A stretch of DNA of 64,000 bases from Geodermatophilus siccatus (GTDB lineage Bacteria; Actinomycetota; Actinomycetes; Mycobacteriales; Geodermatophilaceae), in assembly GCF_900103785.1 (NCBI RefSeq), contig NZ_FNHE01000005.1:233688-297687 (forward strand). Direction: 5' to 3'. Of the stretch, positions 34,540-43,176 are shown piece after piece. The notes under the pieces were generated by a model. It ran no database searches and was not told the DNA's origin. It worked only from the letters and a program-made list of their open reading frames with translations. Position numbers and translations under genes: made by a program. Positions within the stretch are counted from its first letter, which is position 1. The number at the start of each line of letters is the position of its first letter.

Positions 34540-35747
34540 GGCCGGTCGTCCTCGGCGAGCAGCACGCCGACGAGGTGCTCGGCGATCGCCAGCGACGACG
34601 TGGCGGCGGGGGAGGGCGCGTTGCGCACGGCCACCACGGCGCCCCGCCGGGTGATGCGGAAGTCGTCGACCAGGCTGCCGTCGGACTCCAGCGCCTGCGC
34701 CCGGATCCCCGCGGCCGCCGGCACCATGTCCTCGGCGGTCAGCTCGGGCACGTAGCGGCGGGCGGCGGCGGTGTAGGCCTTCTTGGACAGCGACCCGCGC
34801 ATCTCGGCCAGGCCGGTGCGCCAGTGCTGCCGGGCGAAGCGCCGGAAGCCGGGGAAGCGGGCGATCGCGGCCAGCTCGGCGGGGGAGACGTCGCGCCACC
34901 GGTACCCCTCGCGGGCCAGCGCCAGGACGGCGTTGGGGCCGACCAGCACCTCGCCGTCGAACCGCGGGGTCAGGTGCACCCCGAGGAACGGGTACCGCGG
35001 GTCGGGCACCGGGTAGACCAGGCCGTTGACCAGCCCCCGCTTCTCCGGCGTGAGCGCGTAGTACTCGCCGCGGAAGGGGACGATTCGCGGGGCGTCGTCG
35101 TCCCCGGCCAGGCGGGCCAGCCGGTCGACCTGCAGGCCCGCGCACAGCACCACCCGGTCGGCGACGACCTCCTCGCCGGACGTGCCCGCGACGACGACCC
35201 CCCCGTCGGCGGACCGGAACGCGGCCACCTCGAACCCGGTCCGGACCGTCGCGCCCGCGGCGCGGGCGTCGGCGGCCAGCCGCTCGGTGACCGACACGTA
35301 GTCGACGATCGCGGTGGTCGGCGAGTGCAGCGCGGCGATGCCGGTGACGTGCGGCTCGAGCTCGCGCAGCTCGGCCCGGTCGATCACCCGGACGCCGGGG
35401 ACGCCGTTGGCGCGGGCCCGCTCGGCGATCGCGCCCAGCCGCTGCTCCTCGGCGCCGTCCAGCGCCACGAGCACCTTGCCGATCTCGTCGTAGGGCAGCG
35501 CGTGCTCGGCGCAGAACTCCTTGAGCAGGGCGACCCCGCGGCGGCACAGCGTCGCCTTGAGCGAGCCGGGCTCGTAGTACAGACCGGCGTGCACCACGCC
35601 CGAGTTGCGGCCGGTCTGGTGGGCGGCGAGCCGGTCCTCCTTCTCCAGGACCGTCACCTCGGCGTCGGGCCGCTCGGCCAGCAGTCGCCGGGCCACCGCC
35701 GTCCCGATGATCCCGCCTCCGACCACGGCGTATCGCTGGACCGGCAT
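34536..35747 (-). CDS. lhgO: L-2-hydroxyglutarate oxidase-like FAD enzyme
   Basis: 403 residues from ATG 35747 (ggaggac upstream). An FAD-binding GxGxxG as VVGGGIIGTAVARRLL opens the protein; HQTGRNSGVVHAGLYYEPGSLKA is the signature of the LhgO/L2HGDH branch of the DAO family. Further LhgO blocks: IVPFRGEYYALTPEKRGLV, YPVPDPRYPFLGVHLTPR, GPNAVLALAREGY, and IRAQALESDGSLVDDF. It oxidises L-2-hydroxyglutarate or a similar 2-hydroxyacid to the oxo acid. In a cluster rich in hydroxyacid enzymes a different acid cannot be excluded. Confidence 0.9.
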   Translation of the reverse strand: MPVQRYAVVGGGIIGTAVARRLLAERPDAEVTVLEKEDRLAAHQTGRNSGVVHAGLYYEPGSLKATLCRRGVALLKEFCAEHALPYDEIGKVLVALDGAEEQRLGAIAERARANGVPGVRVIDRAELRELEPHVTGIAALHSPTTAIVDYVSVTERLAADARAAGATVRTGFEVAAFRSADGGVVVAGTSGEEVVADRVVLCAGLQVDRLARLAGDDDAPRIVPFRGEYYALTPEKRGLVNGLVYPVPDPRYPFLGVHLTPRFDGEVLVGPNAVLALAREGYRWRDVSPAELAAIARFPGFRRFARQHWRTGLAEMRGSLSKKAYTAAARRYVPELTAEDMVPAAAGIRAQALESDGSLVDDFRITRRGAVVAVRNAPSPAATSSLAIAEHLVGVLLAEDDRP

Positions 35748-35890
35748 CGTCCTCCGTCCTCCAGGTGCCCCCCGCGTCGCTGCGGGGCACGGGTGGGGCC
35801 GCACCGCCGGCCGACGGCTACGGTGACCGCTGTGATCTCCGTCGCCCTCCCGGCCGCAGGCCGCCGTCCCCGTCCGCAGGGTAGTTCCCG

Positions 35891-36778
35891 GTGACCGCGC
35901 TCACGGGTGTGCTACCGATCACACTGACCCCGTTCACCGACGACGGCGAGGTCGACGAGGGCAGCATCGACAGCCTGGTCGAGGACTACCTCGGCGCGGG
36001 AGCGCACGGGCTGACCATCCTCGGGATCATGGGCGAGGCCGCCAAGCTGCTCGACGAGGAGCGCGAGCGGGTGCTGCGCCGCTACCTGCGGGCCGCGGCC
36101 GGCCGGGTGCCGGTCGTCGCCGGGGTCTCGGCACGAGCCACGAAGATGGCGCTGGACTACGCCCGCCGCGCCGAGGACGCCGGCGCCGCCGCCGTCATGC
36201 TCGCCCCGCCGGACAACACCCGGAACCTCGACCTGGGCTTCGAGCACTTCCGGCTGGTCGCCGAGGCGGTGTCGGTGCCGGTCGTCGTGCAGGACGAGCC
36301 GGTGAACACCAACGTCGTCATGCCCGCGCCGTTCCTCGTCCGGCTGCTCGACGAGATCGAGGGCTGCCGCTACCTCAAGCTCGAGGAGACGCCGACGCTG
36401 CCCAAGATCACCGCGGTGAAGCAGCGGGCCAAGGAGCCGGTGGGCGTCTTCGGCGGGCTCGGCGGGCTCTACCTGTACGAGGAGCTGCTCCGCGGCGCGG
36501 ACGGCATCATGACCGGCTTCGGCTTCCCGCAGGTGCTGGTCGGCACCTACGAGCGGTTCGTCGCCGGCGACCGGGCCGGTGCGCAGGAGTTCTTCTTCAC
36601 GTACCTGCCGCTGATCCGCTACGAGGCCCAGCTCGGCGTCGGCGGGGTGACCATCCGCAAGCAGGTCTTCGCCCGCCGCGGCGCGATCGCCTCGCCGCAC
36701 GCCCGCTTCCCGGCCCCGCCGGTCGACGAGCTGACCCTCGCCGAGCTCGACGACCTCATCGCCGCCGTCGGCCTGTAG
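35891..36778 (+). CDS. DapA/NAL-superfamily aldolase or dehydratase
   Basis: 295 residues. TIM-barrel family features: GVLPITLTPFTDDGEVD, GAHGLTILGIMGEAAKL (replacing the usual GTTGE) and the Schiff-base lysine in CRYLKLEETPTLPKI (Lys163). The tyrosine of the usual YNxP motif is replaced: VVVQDEPVNT. That argues against true dihydrodipicolinate synthase and for a sugar/hydroxy-acid lyase or dehydratase. GTG 35891; followed by an FAH-family gene, so it probably makes or splits an oxo acid in this pathway. Confidence 0.87.
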   Translation: MTALTGVLPITLTPFTDDGEVDEGSIDSLVEDYLGAGAHGLTILGIMGEAAKLLDEERERVLRRYLRAAAGRVPVVAGVSARATKMALDYARRAEDAGAAAVMLAPPDNTRNLDLGFEHFRLVAEAVSVPVVVQDEPVNTNVVMPAPFLVRLLDEIEGCRYLKLEETPTLPKITAVKQRAKEPVGVFGGLGGLYLYEELLRGADGIMTGFGFPQVLVGTYERFVAGDRAGAQEFFFTYLPLIRYEAQLGVGGVTIRKQVFARRGAIASPHARFPAPPVDELTLAELDDLIAAVGL

Positions 36779-36851
36779 CCCCGTAGCCCCACCCACCGCT
36801 CCGGCGGCGCGCTGCCGCGCGCCCGGGGCCCGCCTGCGAGAGGACACGCCC

Positions 36852-37706
36852 GTGCGACTGACGACCCTGCGACTGGACGGCGCGGAGCCGGGGGCGCTGG
36901 TGCGCCCCGGCGGCGCCGTGCCGCTGCCCGCCCTCAACGAGCGCTTGGGCACCGACTGGCCGGAGACGGTGCAGGAGCTCCTCGAGCACGGCCGGGTCGA
37001 GGGGCTGCGCGACTGGGTGGCCGGCCAGGACGCCGCCCGGCTCGACGAGCTCGCGCTGCCGCAGGAGCGGCTGGTCTACGCGCCGCTCTACCGCCGGCCG
37101 CGCAAGATCTGGGGCATCGGCCTGAACTATGTCGAGCACGCCGCCGACCTGTCGGAGAAGGCGCCCTCGACCGAGCCGGCCAGCTTCCTCAAGCCCGACA
37201 CCGCGATCATCGGCCCCGGCGACCCGATCCGGATCCCGCCGCAGTCGCAGCGCACCACCGCCGAGGGCGAGCTCGGCGTGGTCATCGGCCGCGAGTGCAA
37301 GGACGTCGACGAGGCCGACGCGCCCTCGGTGGTCGCCGGCTTCACCACGATCGTCGACATGACCGCCGAGGACATCCTCGAGAAGAACCCGCGCTACCTC
37401 ACCCGCTCGAAGAGTTTCGACACCTTCTTCAGCTTCGGCCCGGAGCTGGTGACCGTCGACGAGGTGGACGACGTCGACGCGCTCGAGGTCGCGACGATCC
37501 ACAACGGGCAGGTGCACCGGCGCAACGTCGTCTCCAACATGACCTTCCGGCCGTGGTGGCTCGTCGCCTTCCACTCGCGGGTCATGACCCTGCTGCCCGG
37601 CGACGTCATCTCGACCGGCACGCCGGGAGCGGTGCACATCCGCTCCGGCGACACCGCCGGCGTGCAGATCACCGGTTTCCGCGAGCTCACCAACCCCGTG
37701 GCCTGA
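36852..37706 (+). CDS. Fumarylacetoacetate hydrolase-family protein
   Basis: 284 residues. An N-terminal domain of about 75 residues precedes the FAH fold: IWGIGLNYVEHAADL, then the metal ligands in RTTAEGELGVVIG and the aspartate of IVDMTAEDIL, and the closing TLLPGDVISTGTPGAV. Family members hydrolyse C-C bonds in acylpyruvates or hydrate/decarboxylate oxo acids. GTG 36852 lies 73 bases after the DapA-like gene and 29 before an SDR. Confidence 0.92.
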   Translation: MRLTTLRLDGAEPGALVRPGGAVPLPALNERLGTDWPETVQELLEHGRVEGLRDWVAGQDAARLDELALPQERLVYAPLYRRPRKIWGIGLNYVEHAADLSEKAPSTEPASFLKPDTAIIGPGDPIRIPPQSQRTTAEGELGVVIGRECKDVDEADAPSVVAGFTTIVDMTAEDILEKNPRYLTRSKSFDTFFSFGPELVTVDEVDDVDALEVATIHNGQVHRRNVVSNMTFRPWWLVAFHSRVMTLLPGDVISTGTPGAVHIRSGDTAGVQITGFRELTNPVA

Positions 37707-37735
37707 CGGCCCCCGATCCGACGGAGCGCATCCCG

Positions 37736-38524
37736 ATGGACCTCGAACTGACCGGGCGGGTCGCCCTGGTCACCGCCGCCTCCAAGGGCCTGGGCCGCGC
37801 CACCGCGACCCAGCTGGCCGCCGAGGGCGCGCGCGTGATGATCTCCAGTCGCGGCGCCGACCAGCTGGCGCGGACCGCGCAGGAGATCACCGACGCCACC
37901 GGCGCGCAGGTGGAGCACTGCCCGGCCGACGTCGCCGACGCCGCCGACCTCGACCGGCTGCTGCACGAGACGCAGGAGCGGCTCGGCGGCATCGACGTCC
38001 TGGTGAACAACGCCGGCGGGCCGCCGCCGGGCGGCTTCGACGCCCTCGACGACGCGAAGTGGCAGCAGGCCTTCGAGCTCAACCTGCTCTCCACCGTGCG
38101 GCTCTTCCGCGGCGTGCTGCCGCACATGCGCGAGCAGGGCTGGGGCCGGATCGTCACGGTGGCGTCCTCGTCGATCAAGCAGCCGATCGACAACCTCACG
38201 CTGTCCAACACCCTGCGCGTCGGCATCCTGGGGCTGGCCAAGAGCGTCGCGCTCGAGGTGGCCGGGGACGGCGTGCTGGTCAACACGATCGGCCCGGGCC
38301 GCATCGCCACCGACCGGGTCGCCTCCCTCGACGCCGGGCGTGCCGAGAAGACCGGCCAGTCGGTCGAGGAGGTCCGCGCCCAGAGCGAGGCCGGCATCCC
38401 GATGGGTCGCTACGGCACCCCCGAGGAGTTCGGCAAGGTGGCGGCCTTCCTCGCCTCGGGTGCGAACACCTACGTCACCGGCCAGGCCTTCCTGGTCGAC
38501 GGCGGTCTGGTCCGGGCCATCTGA
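37736..38524 (+). CDS. SDR-family protein lacking the YxxxK catalytic pair
   Basis: 262 residues. The cofactor site TAASKGLGRATA and NNAGGPPPGG are normal and the catalytic serine region ASSSIKQP is present. Where Tyr and Lys should follow, the sequence reads LSNTLRVGILGLAKS, i.e. S157-N-T-L-R161. A subgroup of actinobacterial SDRs shares this substitution; its chemistry is unclear. ATG 37736. Stop and next ATG share one base (TGATG). Confidence 0.88.
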   Translation: MDLELTGRVALVTAASKGLGRATATQLAAEGARVMISSRGADQLARTAQEITDATGAQVEHCPADVADAADLDRLLHETQERLGGIDVLVNNAGGPPPGGFDALDDAKWQQAFELNLLSTVRLFRGVLPHMREQGWGRIVTVASSSIKQPIDNLTLSNTLRVGILGLAKSVALEVAGDGVLVNTIGPGRIATDRVASLDAGRAEKTGQSVEEVRAQSEAGIPMGRYGTPEEFGKVAAFLASGANTYVTGQAFLVDGGLVRAI

Positions 38525-39291
38525 TGCGCCTGGTCCGGTACACCGCGGCCGGGGGTCCGGCGTCGTACGGCCTGGTGGAGGGGGACGGCGGCGACGCCGT
38601 CGTCGTCCGCCTCGACGGGGAGCCGTTCGGCGGCGTCCGGACGACGGGGGAGCGCACCCCGCTCACCGACGTGCGGCTGCTGGCCCCCGTCGAGCCGAGC
38701 AAGGTGCTGTGCCTCGGCCGCAACTACGCCGAGCACGCCAGGGAGCTGGGCAACGAGGTGCCGGAGATCCCGGTCGTGTTCGCCAAGTTCTCCACGTCGG
38801 TCGTCGGGCCGGACGCCGAGGTGCCCTACCCGCCGGACACGGAGAACCTGCACTTCGAGGGTGAGCTGGCGGTCGTCATCGGGCGGGAGTGCACCCGGGT
38901 GCCGGCCGAGGGGGTGGCCGACGTGGTGCTCGGCTACACCGTCGCCAACGACCTGACGATGCGGGACCTGCAGCGGGCCGAGAAGCAGTGGACCCGCGCG
39001 AAGGGGTTCGACCGCTCCTGCCCGCTGGGGCCGTGGGTGGAGACCGACGTCGACCCGTCGGCGCTGTCGCTGCGGACGACGGTGAACGGCGAGGTCCGCC
39101 AGGACGGCACCACCGCGGACATGCTGCTCGACGTCGCGGCGTGCGTGTCCTGGGTCAGCCAGACGATGACCCTGCTGCCCGGGGACGTCGTCCTGACCGG
39201 CACACCGGCCGGCGTCGGGCCGCTGCAGGCCGGCGACGAGGTGACGGTGAGCATCGAGGGCATCGGTTCGCTCTCCACCCGCATCGTCTGA
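38524..39291 (+). CDS. Fumarylacetoacetate hydrolase-family protein (short form)
   Basis: 255 residues. FAH core with LCLGRNYAEHARELG, metal ligands in HFEGELAVVIG and the aspartate of YTVANDLTMRDLQ, then KGFDRSCPLGPWVE and LLPGDVVLTGTPAGVGPL. It is the compact acylpyruvase/2-hydroxyhepta-2,4-diene-1,7-dioate isomerase type and differs clearly from the FAH gene two positions upstream. A hairpin follows the stop. Confidence 0.93.
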   Translation: MRLVRYTAAGGPASYGLVEGDGGDAVVVRLDGEPFGGVRTTGERTPLTDVRLLAPVEPSKVLCLGRNYAEHARELGNEVPEIPVVFAKFSTSVVGPDAEVPYPPDTENLHFEGELAVVIGRECTRVPAEGVADVVLGYTVANDLTMRDLQRAEKQWTRAKGFDRSCPLGPWVETDVDPSALSLRTTVNGEVRQDGTTADMLLDVAACVSWVSQTMTLLPGDVVLTGTPAGVGPLQAGDEVTVSIEGIGSLSTRIV

Positions 39292-39313
39292 GGCCGAGCC
39301 ACCCCGGGTGACT

Positions 39314-39368
39314 CCCCGGAGGGTCGGCCCCTGCTCACAGGTGGAAGCAGGGGCCGACTCCCCCGGGG
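39314..39368. repeat. Dispersed hairpin repeat, copy 1 (probable terminator)
   Basis: Inner stem 39323-39335 / 39346-39358 (gtcggcccctgct with its exact complement) around loop cacaggtgga. An outer stem pairs 39314-39319 with 39363-39368. It lies between converging stops of the FAH gene and the TetR gene, the position of a terminator. The 26-base core recurs at 48985-49010 with only two differences, both in the loop. Confidence 0.8.
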
Positions 39369-39407
39369 ACACGTCGTGCCGTCCGGGAGCAGGTCGGTGC
39401 GGCTCGG

Positions 39408-40097
39408 TCAGGCGTGCACCGGGAGACCCAGCGCCTGCGCCCACAGCCGGGTGAGCGTGGCGACGAGCCGCTCCTCCTCGAAGTCGCCGTCGAGCACCAG
39501 CCAGTAGTGCACCGCGCCGTTGACCATGGCGACCAGCGCGTGGGCGGCGTACTCGGCGTCGAGGTCGGCGGCGACCAGGCCGTCGCGCTGGAGCTGCTCG
39601 ATGCTGTGCCGGACGCGGCCGACGTTGCGCTCCCGGGCCGCCTGCCGCTGCGCGCGGACCTCAGGGTCGAAGGTCGTCACCTGCTCGAAGAGCGCCATGA
39701 GCGCGGTGTTCTGCCGGTACATGGCGACGAACCGGCGGTTGGCCTGGTCGATGCGGTGCACCGCCACCTCGGCGGGGGAGCCGTCCGGCGGACCGGTCTC
39801 GCCGCGGGTGGACATCGAGGCGTAGAGGTCGTCCATCGTCTCGGCCACCAGCGCCCGGAAGACGGCGGTCTTGGAGCCGAAGTACGTGTAGAAGCTGCCG
39901 TGCGCGACGCCGGCCGCCGCCGAGATGTCGGTGACGCGGGCCTCCAGGAAGCCGTCGCGCTCGAACACCTCGCGGGCCGCGACGAGCAGCCGGGCCCGCA
40001 TGCGCCGGCCGCGCTCGGTGGTCGGCAGCGCGGGCGGGGCGCTCGTGCCGGCGTCCCCGGGAGGCGGCCCGGCGGCGGAGGGTCGGGGCACGGTCAC
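39408..40097 (-). CDS. TetR-family transcriptional regulator
   Basis: 229 residues. A disordered N terminus rich in Pro/Ala leads to the TetR helix-turn-helix: RARLLVAAREVFERDGF, VTDISAAAGVAHGSFYTYFG. The ligand domain includes MYRQNTALMALFEQVTTFDPE. GTG 40097 is divergent from the acyl-CoA operon, with a perfect 16-bp palindrome in the shared promoter. Most likely it represses that operon and relieves on acyl-CoA binding; the ligand is inference. Confidence 0.92.
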   Translation of the reverse strand: MTVPRPSAAGPPPGDAGTSAPPALPTTERGRRMRARLLVAAREVFERDGFLEARVTDISAAAGVAHGSFYTYFGSKTAVFRALVAETMDDLYASMSTRGETGPPDGSPAEVAVHRIDQANRRFVAMYRQNTALMALFEQVTTFDPEVRAQRQAARERNVGRVRHSIEQLQRDGLVAADLDAEYAAHALVAMVNGAVHYWLVLDGDFEEERLVATLTRLWAQALGLPVHA

Positions 40098-40106
40098 CTC
40101 TTTGCG

Positions 40107-40135
40107 TTGACATTGACGTCGACGTCAACTTAGCT
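40107..40135 (+). promoter_or_regulatory. Promoter with embedded TetR operator
   Basis: TTGACA (40107-40112) and TTAGCT (40130-40135) are 17 bases apart, a good sigma-70-like spacing toward the acyl-CoA operon. The spacer is filled by the perfect palindrome ttgacgtcgacgtcaa (40113-40128). A repressor bound there would block polymerase. It lies 16 bases before the TetR GTG, so the TetR gene is probably controlled as well. Confidence 0.7.
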
Positions 40136-40178
40136 GCGGTCGGCCCACCTGTCGTCCTCCCGAGGAGGCGTTCCGCCG

Positions 40179-42323
40179 ATGACCGCGCCGACGCCGCACC
40201 CGCACGACGACGGGCTGCAGGCGCTGCTGCGGCCGCGCGGGATCGCGCTGCTCGGCATCTCCGGCCGGCCGGAGAACATCATGTCCCGGCCCCTGCGCTA
40301 CCTGGTCGAGCACGGCTACGAGGGTGGCCTCTACCCGGTCAACCCGAACCACTCCGAGCTCGTGGGCCGGCGCTGCTACCCGACGCTGGCCGAGGTCCCC
40401 GGCCCGGTCGACCTGGTGCTCGTGCTCGTCGCCGCCGACCGGGTCGAGGACGCGATCCGGCAGGCCGCCGCGGTCGGCGCGAGGGCAGCGGTCGTCTACG
40501 CCTCCGGCTTCGCCGAGGTCGGCCCCGAGGGGGTGGCGCTGCAGCAGCGGCTGGCCGCGGTGGCGCGGGAGACCGGCGTCCGCGTCGTCGGGCCGAACTG
40601 CCAGGGCTTCCTCTACGCGCCCACCGGCGTGGTGGCCACCTTCACCGCCGCCGCCGACCGGCCGCTGACCTCCGGCAGCGGCGTGGCCTACGTCGGGCAG
40701 AGCGGTGCGGTCGGCGGCTCGGTGCTCGACCTCGCCACCGACATGGGGCTGGGCCTGGCGGCGTGGTTCAGCACCGGCAACCAGGCCGACCTCGACCTGA
40801 CCGAGGTCTCGCTGCACCTGCTGGCCGACCCGACGGTGCGGGTGCTGATGCTCTACGTCGAGGCCACCGGCGACGGCGCGGCCTACGCCGAGCTGGCCCG
40901 CCGCGCGCAGGAGGCCGGCAAGCACCTGGTCGTGCTGCGCTCGGGGCGCTCCAGTGCCGGGCGTCGCGCGGTGGCCAGCCACACCGGCTCGATGCTCGGT
41001 GACGACGTCGCCTTCGTGCTCACCTCCCGGCGGTACGGCGTGGTGCTGGTCGACGACATCGACGAGCTGCTCGCCGTCGCCGCGGTGCTGGCCGCCGGGA
41101 AGCCGGCGGAGGGGTCGCGGGTCGCCGTCGTCACCACCTCCGGCGGAGCCGGCAGCCTGGCCGCCGACCAGTGCGCGGACGTCGGCCTGCAGCTGCCCGA
41201 GCTCTCGGCGGCGACCCAGGCGCGGCTGCGCCCGCTGATCCCGCCGTTCGGCGCGCTGGCCAACCCGGTCGACGTCACCGCGCAGCTGTTCAACCGGGGC
41301 GCGCACGCCTTCGGCGACGTCTGCCGGATCATCGCCGAGGACGACGCGGTGGACGTCGTCGCGGTCCTCGTGACCATGGTCGTCGGCGACGCCGGCGCCC
41401 GGCTGGCCGAGGACCTCGTCGCCACGGCCGCCAAGCTGCCCTGCCCCCTGCTGGTCGGCTGGATCGCCGGCCAGGAGCTGACGGTCGAGGGCCGCCGGGT
41501 GCTCCGCGAGGCCGCAATCCCGGTGTTCGGCTCGGTCGGCGACCTGGCCCGGGTCGCCGCGCGGCTGGCCCCGCCGCGGCACCGCGGCACCCCGCCGCCG
41601 CTGCCGCCGGTGCCCGAGGTCCCGGCCGCGGAGGTGCGCGCGCTGGTCGCGGCCCCGGTGGTGGACGGCGCGGCGCTGCTGCGGGCGATCGGCATCGCGC
41701 AGCCGTCGTCCACGCTGGTGACCACGCCCGAGGCAGCCCGCGCGGCGGTCGCGGCGCTGCCCGGCCCGGGCGTGCTCAAGCTGGCCGCCGTCGACCTGGC
41801 GCACAAGAGCGAGGTCGGCGGGGTGCGGGTGGGCGTCGGTCCCGACGAGGCCACCACCGTCTTCACCGAGCTGCTGGACGCCGCGCGGGCGCACCACGTC
41901 CCCGGCGTCGAGGGCGTGCTCGTGCAGGAGCTCGTCCCGCCGGGCACCGAGCTGGTCCTCGCGGTCACCGCGGGGCGCGACGGGTTCCCGCCCGTGGTGA
42001 CCGTCGGGCTCGGCGGGGTGACCACCGAGCTCTACCGCGACCTCGCCTCGGCGCTGGCGCCGGTGACGCCGGAGGAGGCGTGGGCGATGCTGCGCAGCCT
42101 GCGCGCCTGGCCGCTGCTGGCCGGCTTCCGCGGCGCCGAGCCCGCCGACGTGCCGGCCGCGGTCGACGCCGTCGTCCGGCTGTCGCAGGCCGCGCTGGCC
42201 GCGGGCGACCGGCTCGCCGAGTTCGAGGTCAACCCGCTCGTCGTCGCGCCGCGCGGGCGGGGCGCCACCGCCGTCGACGTCCTGGTCCGCACCACCGGCT
42301 CGCGGGAGCCGGTGGGCGAGTAG
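40179..42323 (+). CDS. NDP-forming acyl-CoA synthetase (fused alpha/beta)
   Basis: 714 residues. CoA-binding domain (ALLGISGRPENIMSRPLRYL; PVNPNHSELVGRRCYPTL), two succinyl-CoA-ligase-like domains with the phospho-histidine loop ASHTGSMLGDD, and a C-terminal ATP-grasp part (GVLKLAAVDLAHKSEVGGV, FEVNPLVV). Such enzymes link acyl-CoA with acid plus ATP/ADP. ATG 40179 opens the operon. It ends in TAG, which matters because TAG is recoded in the fifth gene. Confidence 0.92.
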   Translation: MTAPTPHPHDDGLQALLRPRGIALLGISGRPENIMSRPLRYLVEHGYEGGLYPVNPNHSELVGRRCYPTLAEVPGPVDLVLVLVAADRVEDAIRQAAAVGARAAVVYASGFAEVGPEGVALQQRLAAVARETGVRVVGPNCQGFLYAPTGVVATFTAAADRPLTSGSGVAYVGQSGAVGGSVLDLATDMGLGLAAWFSTGNQADLDLTEVSLHLLADPTVRVLMLYVEATGDGAAYAELARRAQEAGKHLVVLRSGRSSAGRRAVASHTGSMLGDDVAFVLTSRRYGVVLVDDIDELLAVAAVLAAGKPAEGSRVAVVTTSGGAGSLAADQCADVGLQLPELSAATQARLRPLIPPFGALANPVDVTAQLFNRGAHAFGDVCRIIAEDDAVDVVAVLVTMVVGDAGARLAEDLVATAAKLPCPLLVGWIAGQELTVEGRRVLREAAIPVFGSVGDLARVAARLAPPRHRGTPPPLPPVPEVPAAEVRALVAAPVVDGAALLRAIGIAQPSSTLVTTPEAARAAVAALPGPGVLKLAAVDLAHKSEVGGVRVGVGPDEATTVFTELLDAARAHHVPGVEGVLVQELVPPGTELVLAVTAGRDGFPPVVTVGLGGVTTELYRDLASALAPVTPEEAWAMLRSLRAWPLLAGFRGAEPADVPAAVDAVVRLSQAALAAGDRLAEFEVNPLVVAPRGRGATAVDVLVRTTGSREPVGE

Positions 42324-42374
42324 GCATCCTCAGCGGCACACCCCGGACCCCAGCAGAGAGGCAGGACACCCCCC

Positions 42375-43112
42375 GTGGGACAGATCCAGTTGGAGCGGCA
42401 CGGCGGCGTCGCCGTGTTCACGGTCGACTCGCCCGAGGTCAAGAACGGGCTCACCCCGGAGATGGGGCTGCAGCTGTCGGAGCTGTGCGACGAGGTGGAC
42501 GCCGACCCGGCGATCGGCGCGGCCGTCGTCCGCGGGGCCGGGGGCACGTTCTGCTCGGGCGCCGACCGCCGGCGCTGGACGCCGGGCAGCGACCAGGCCG
42601 AGGACAAGACGTACAAGGAGCTCGGCGCGGTCTACACCGCCTTCCGCCGCGTGGGCACGCTGCAGGTGCCGACGATCGCCGCCGTCCGCGGCGCCGCCGT
42701 CGGCGCGGGGATCAACCTGGCGCTCTCCACCGACCTGCGCATCGTGTCCGAGAGCGCCCGGCTGCTGGCCGGCTTCCTGCGCATTGGCCTGCACCCCGGC
42801 GGCGGCTACTTCACCATCAGCAGCCGGACGGCGGGCCGCGAGGCCACCGCCGCGATGGGCCTGTTCAGCGAGGAGATCGACGGCGTGCGCGCCGCGGAGA
42901 TCGGCCTGGCCTGGAAGGCGGTGCCCGACGACCAGGTCGAGGACCTCGCCCTCGAGCTCGCCGGCCGCGCGGCCAAGGACCCGGAGCTGGCCCGGGAGGC
43001 GGTCCGCTCCTTCCGCACCGAGGCCGGCCCGCCCGGGATCGGCTGGGAGGCCGCCCTGCACTTCGAGCGGGCCACTCAGATGTGGTCCCAGCGGCGGCGC
43101 GAGACCGCCTGA
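42375..43112 (+). CDS. Enoyl-CoA hydratase/isomerase family protein
   Basis: 245 residues with the crotonase fold: GGTFCSGADRRRW (oxyanion hole 1), AAVRGAAVGAGINLALSTDLRI (oxyanion hole 2). The segment AGFLRIGLHPGGGYFTIS replaces the usual two catalytic glutamates, so ordinary hydration is doubtful. The protein may be an isomerase, hydrolase or decarboxylase variant. GTG 42375 follows gaggcaggac. Confidence 0.87.
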   Translation: MGQIQLERHGGVAVFTVDSPEVKNGLTPEMGLQLSELCDEVDADPAIGAAVVRGAGGTFCSGADRRRWTPGSDQAEDKTYKELGAVYTAFRRVGTLQVPTIAAVRGAAVGAGINLALSTDLRIVSESARLLAGFLRIGLHPGGGYFTISSRTAGREATAAMGLFSEEIDGVRAAEIGLAWKAVPDDQVEDLALELAGRAAKDPELAREAVRSFRTEAGPPGIGWEAALHFERATQMWSQRRRETA

Positions 43113-43176
43113 CCCGACCCCCCGCCGGGCCGGCGACGGCGCCGGCCCGGCGGGGTCCACCTTCAGGAGGGATGCC

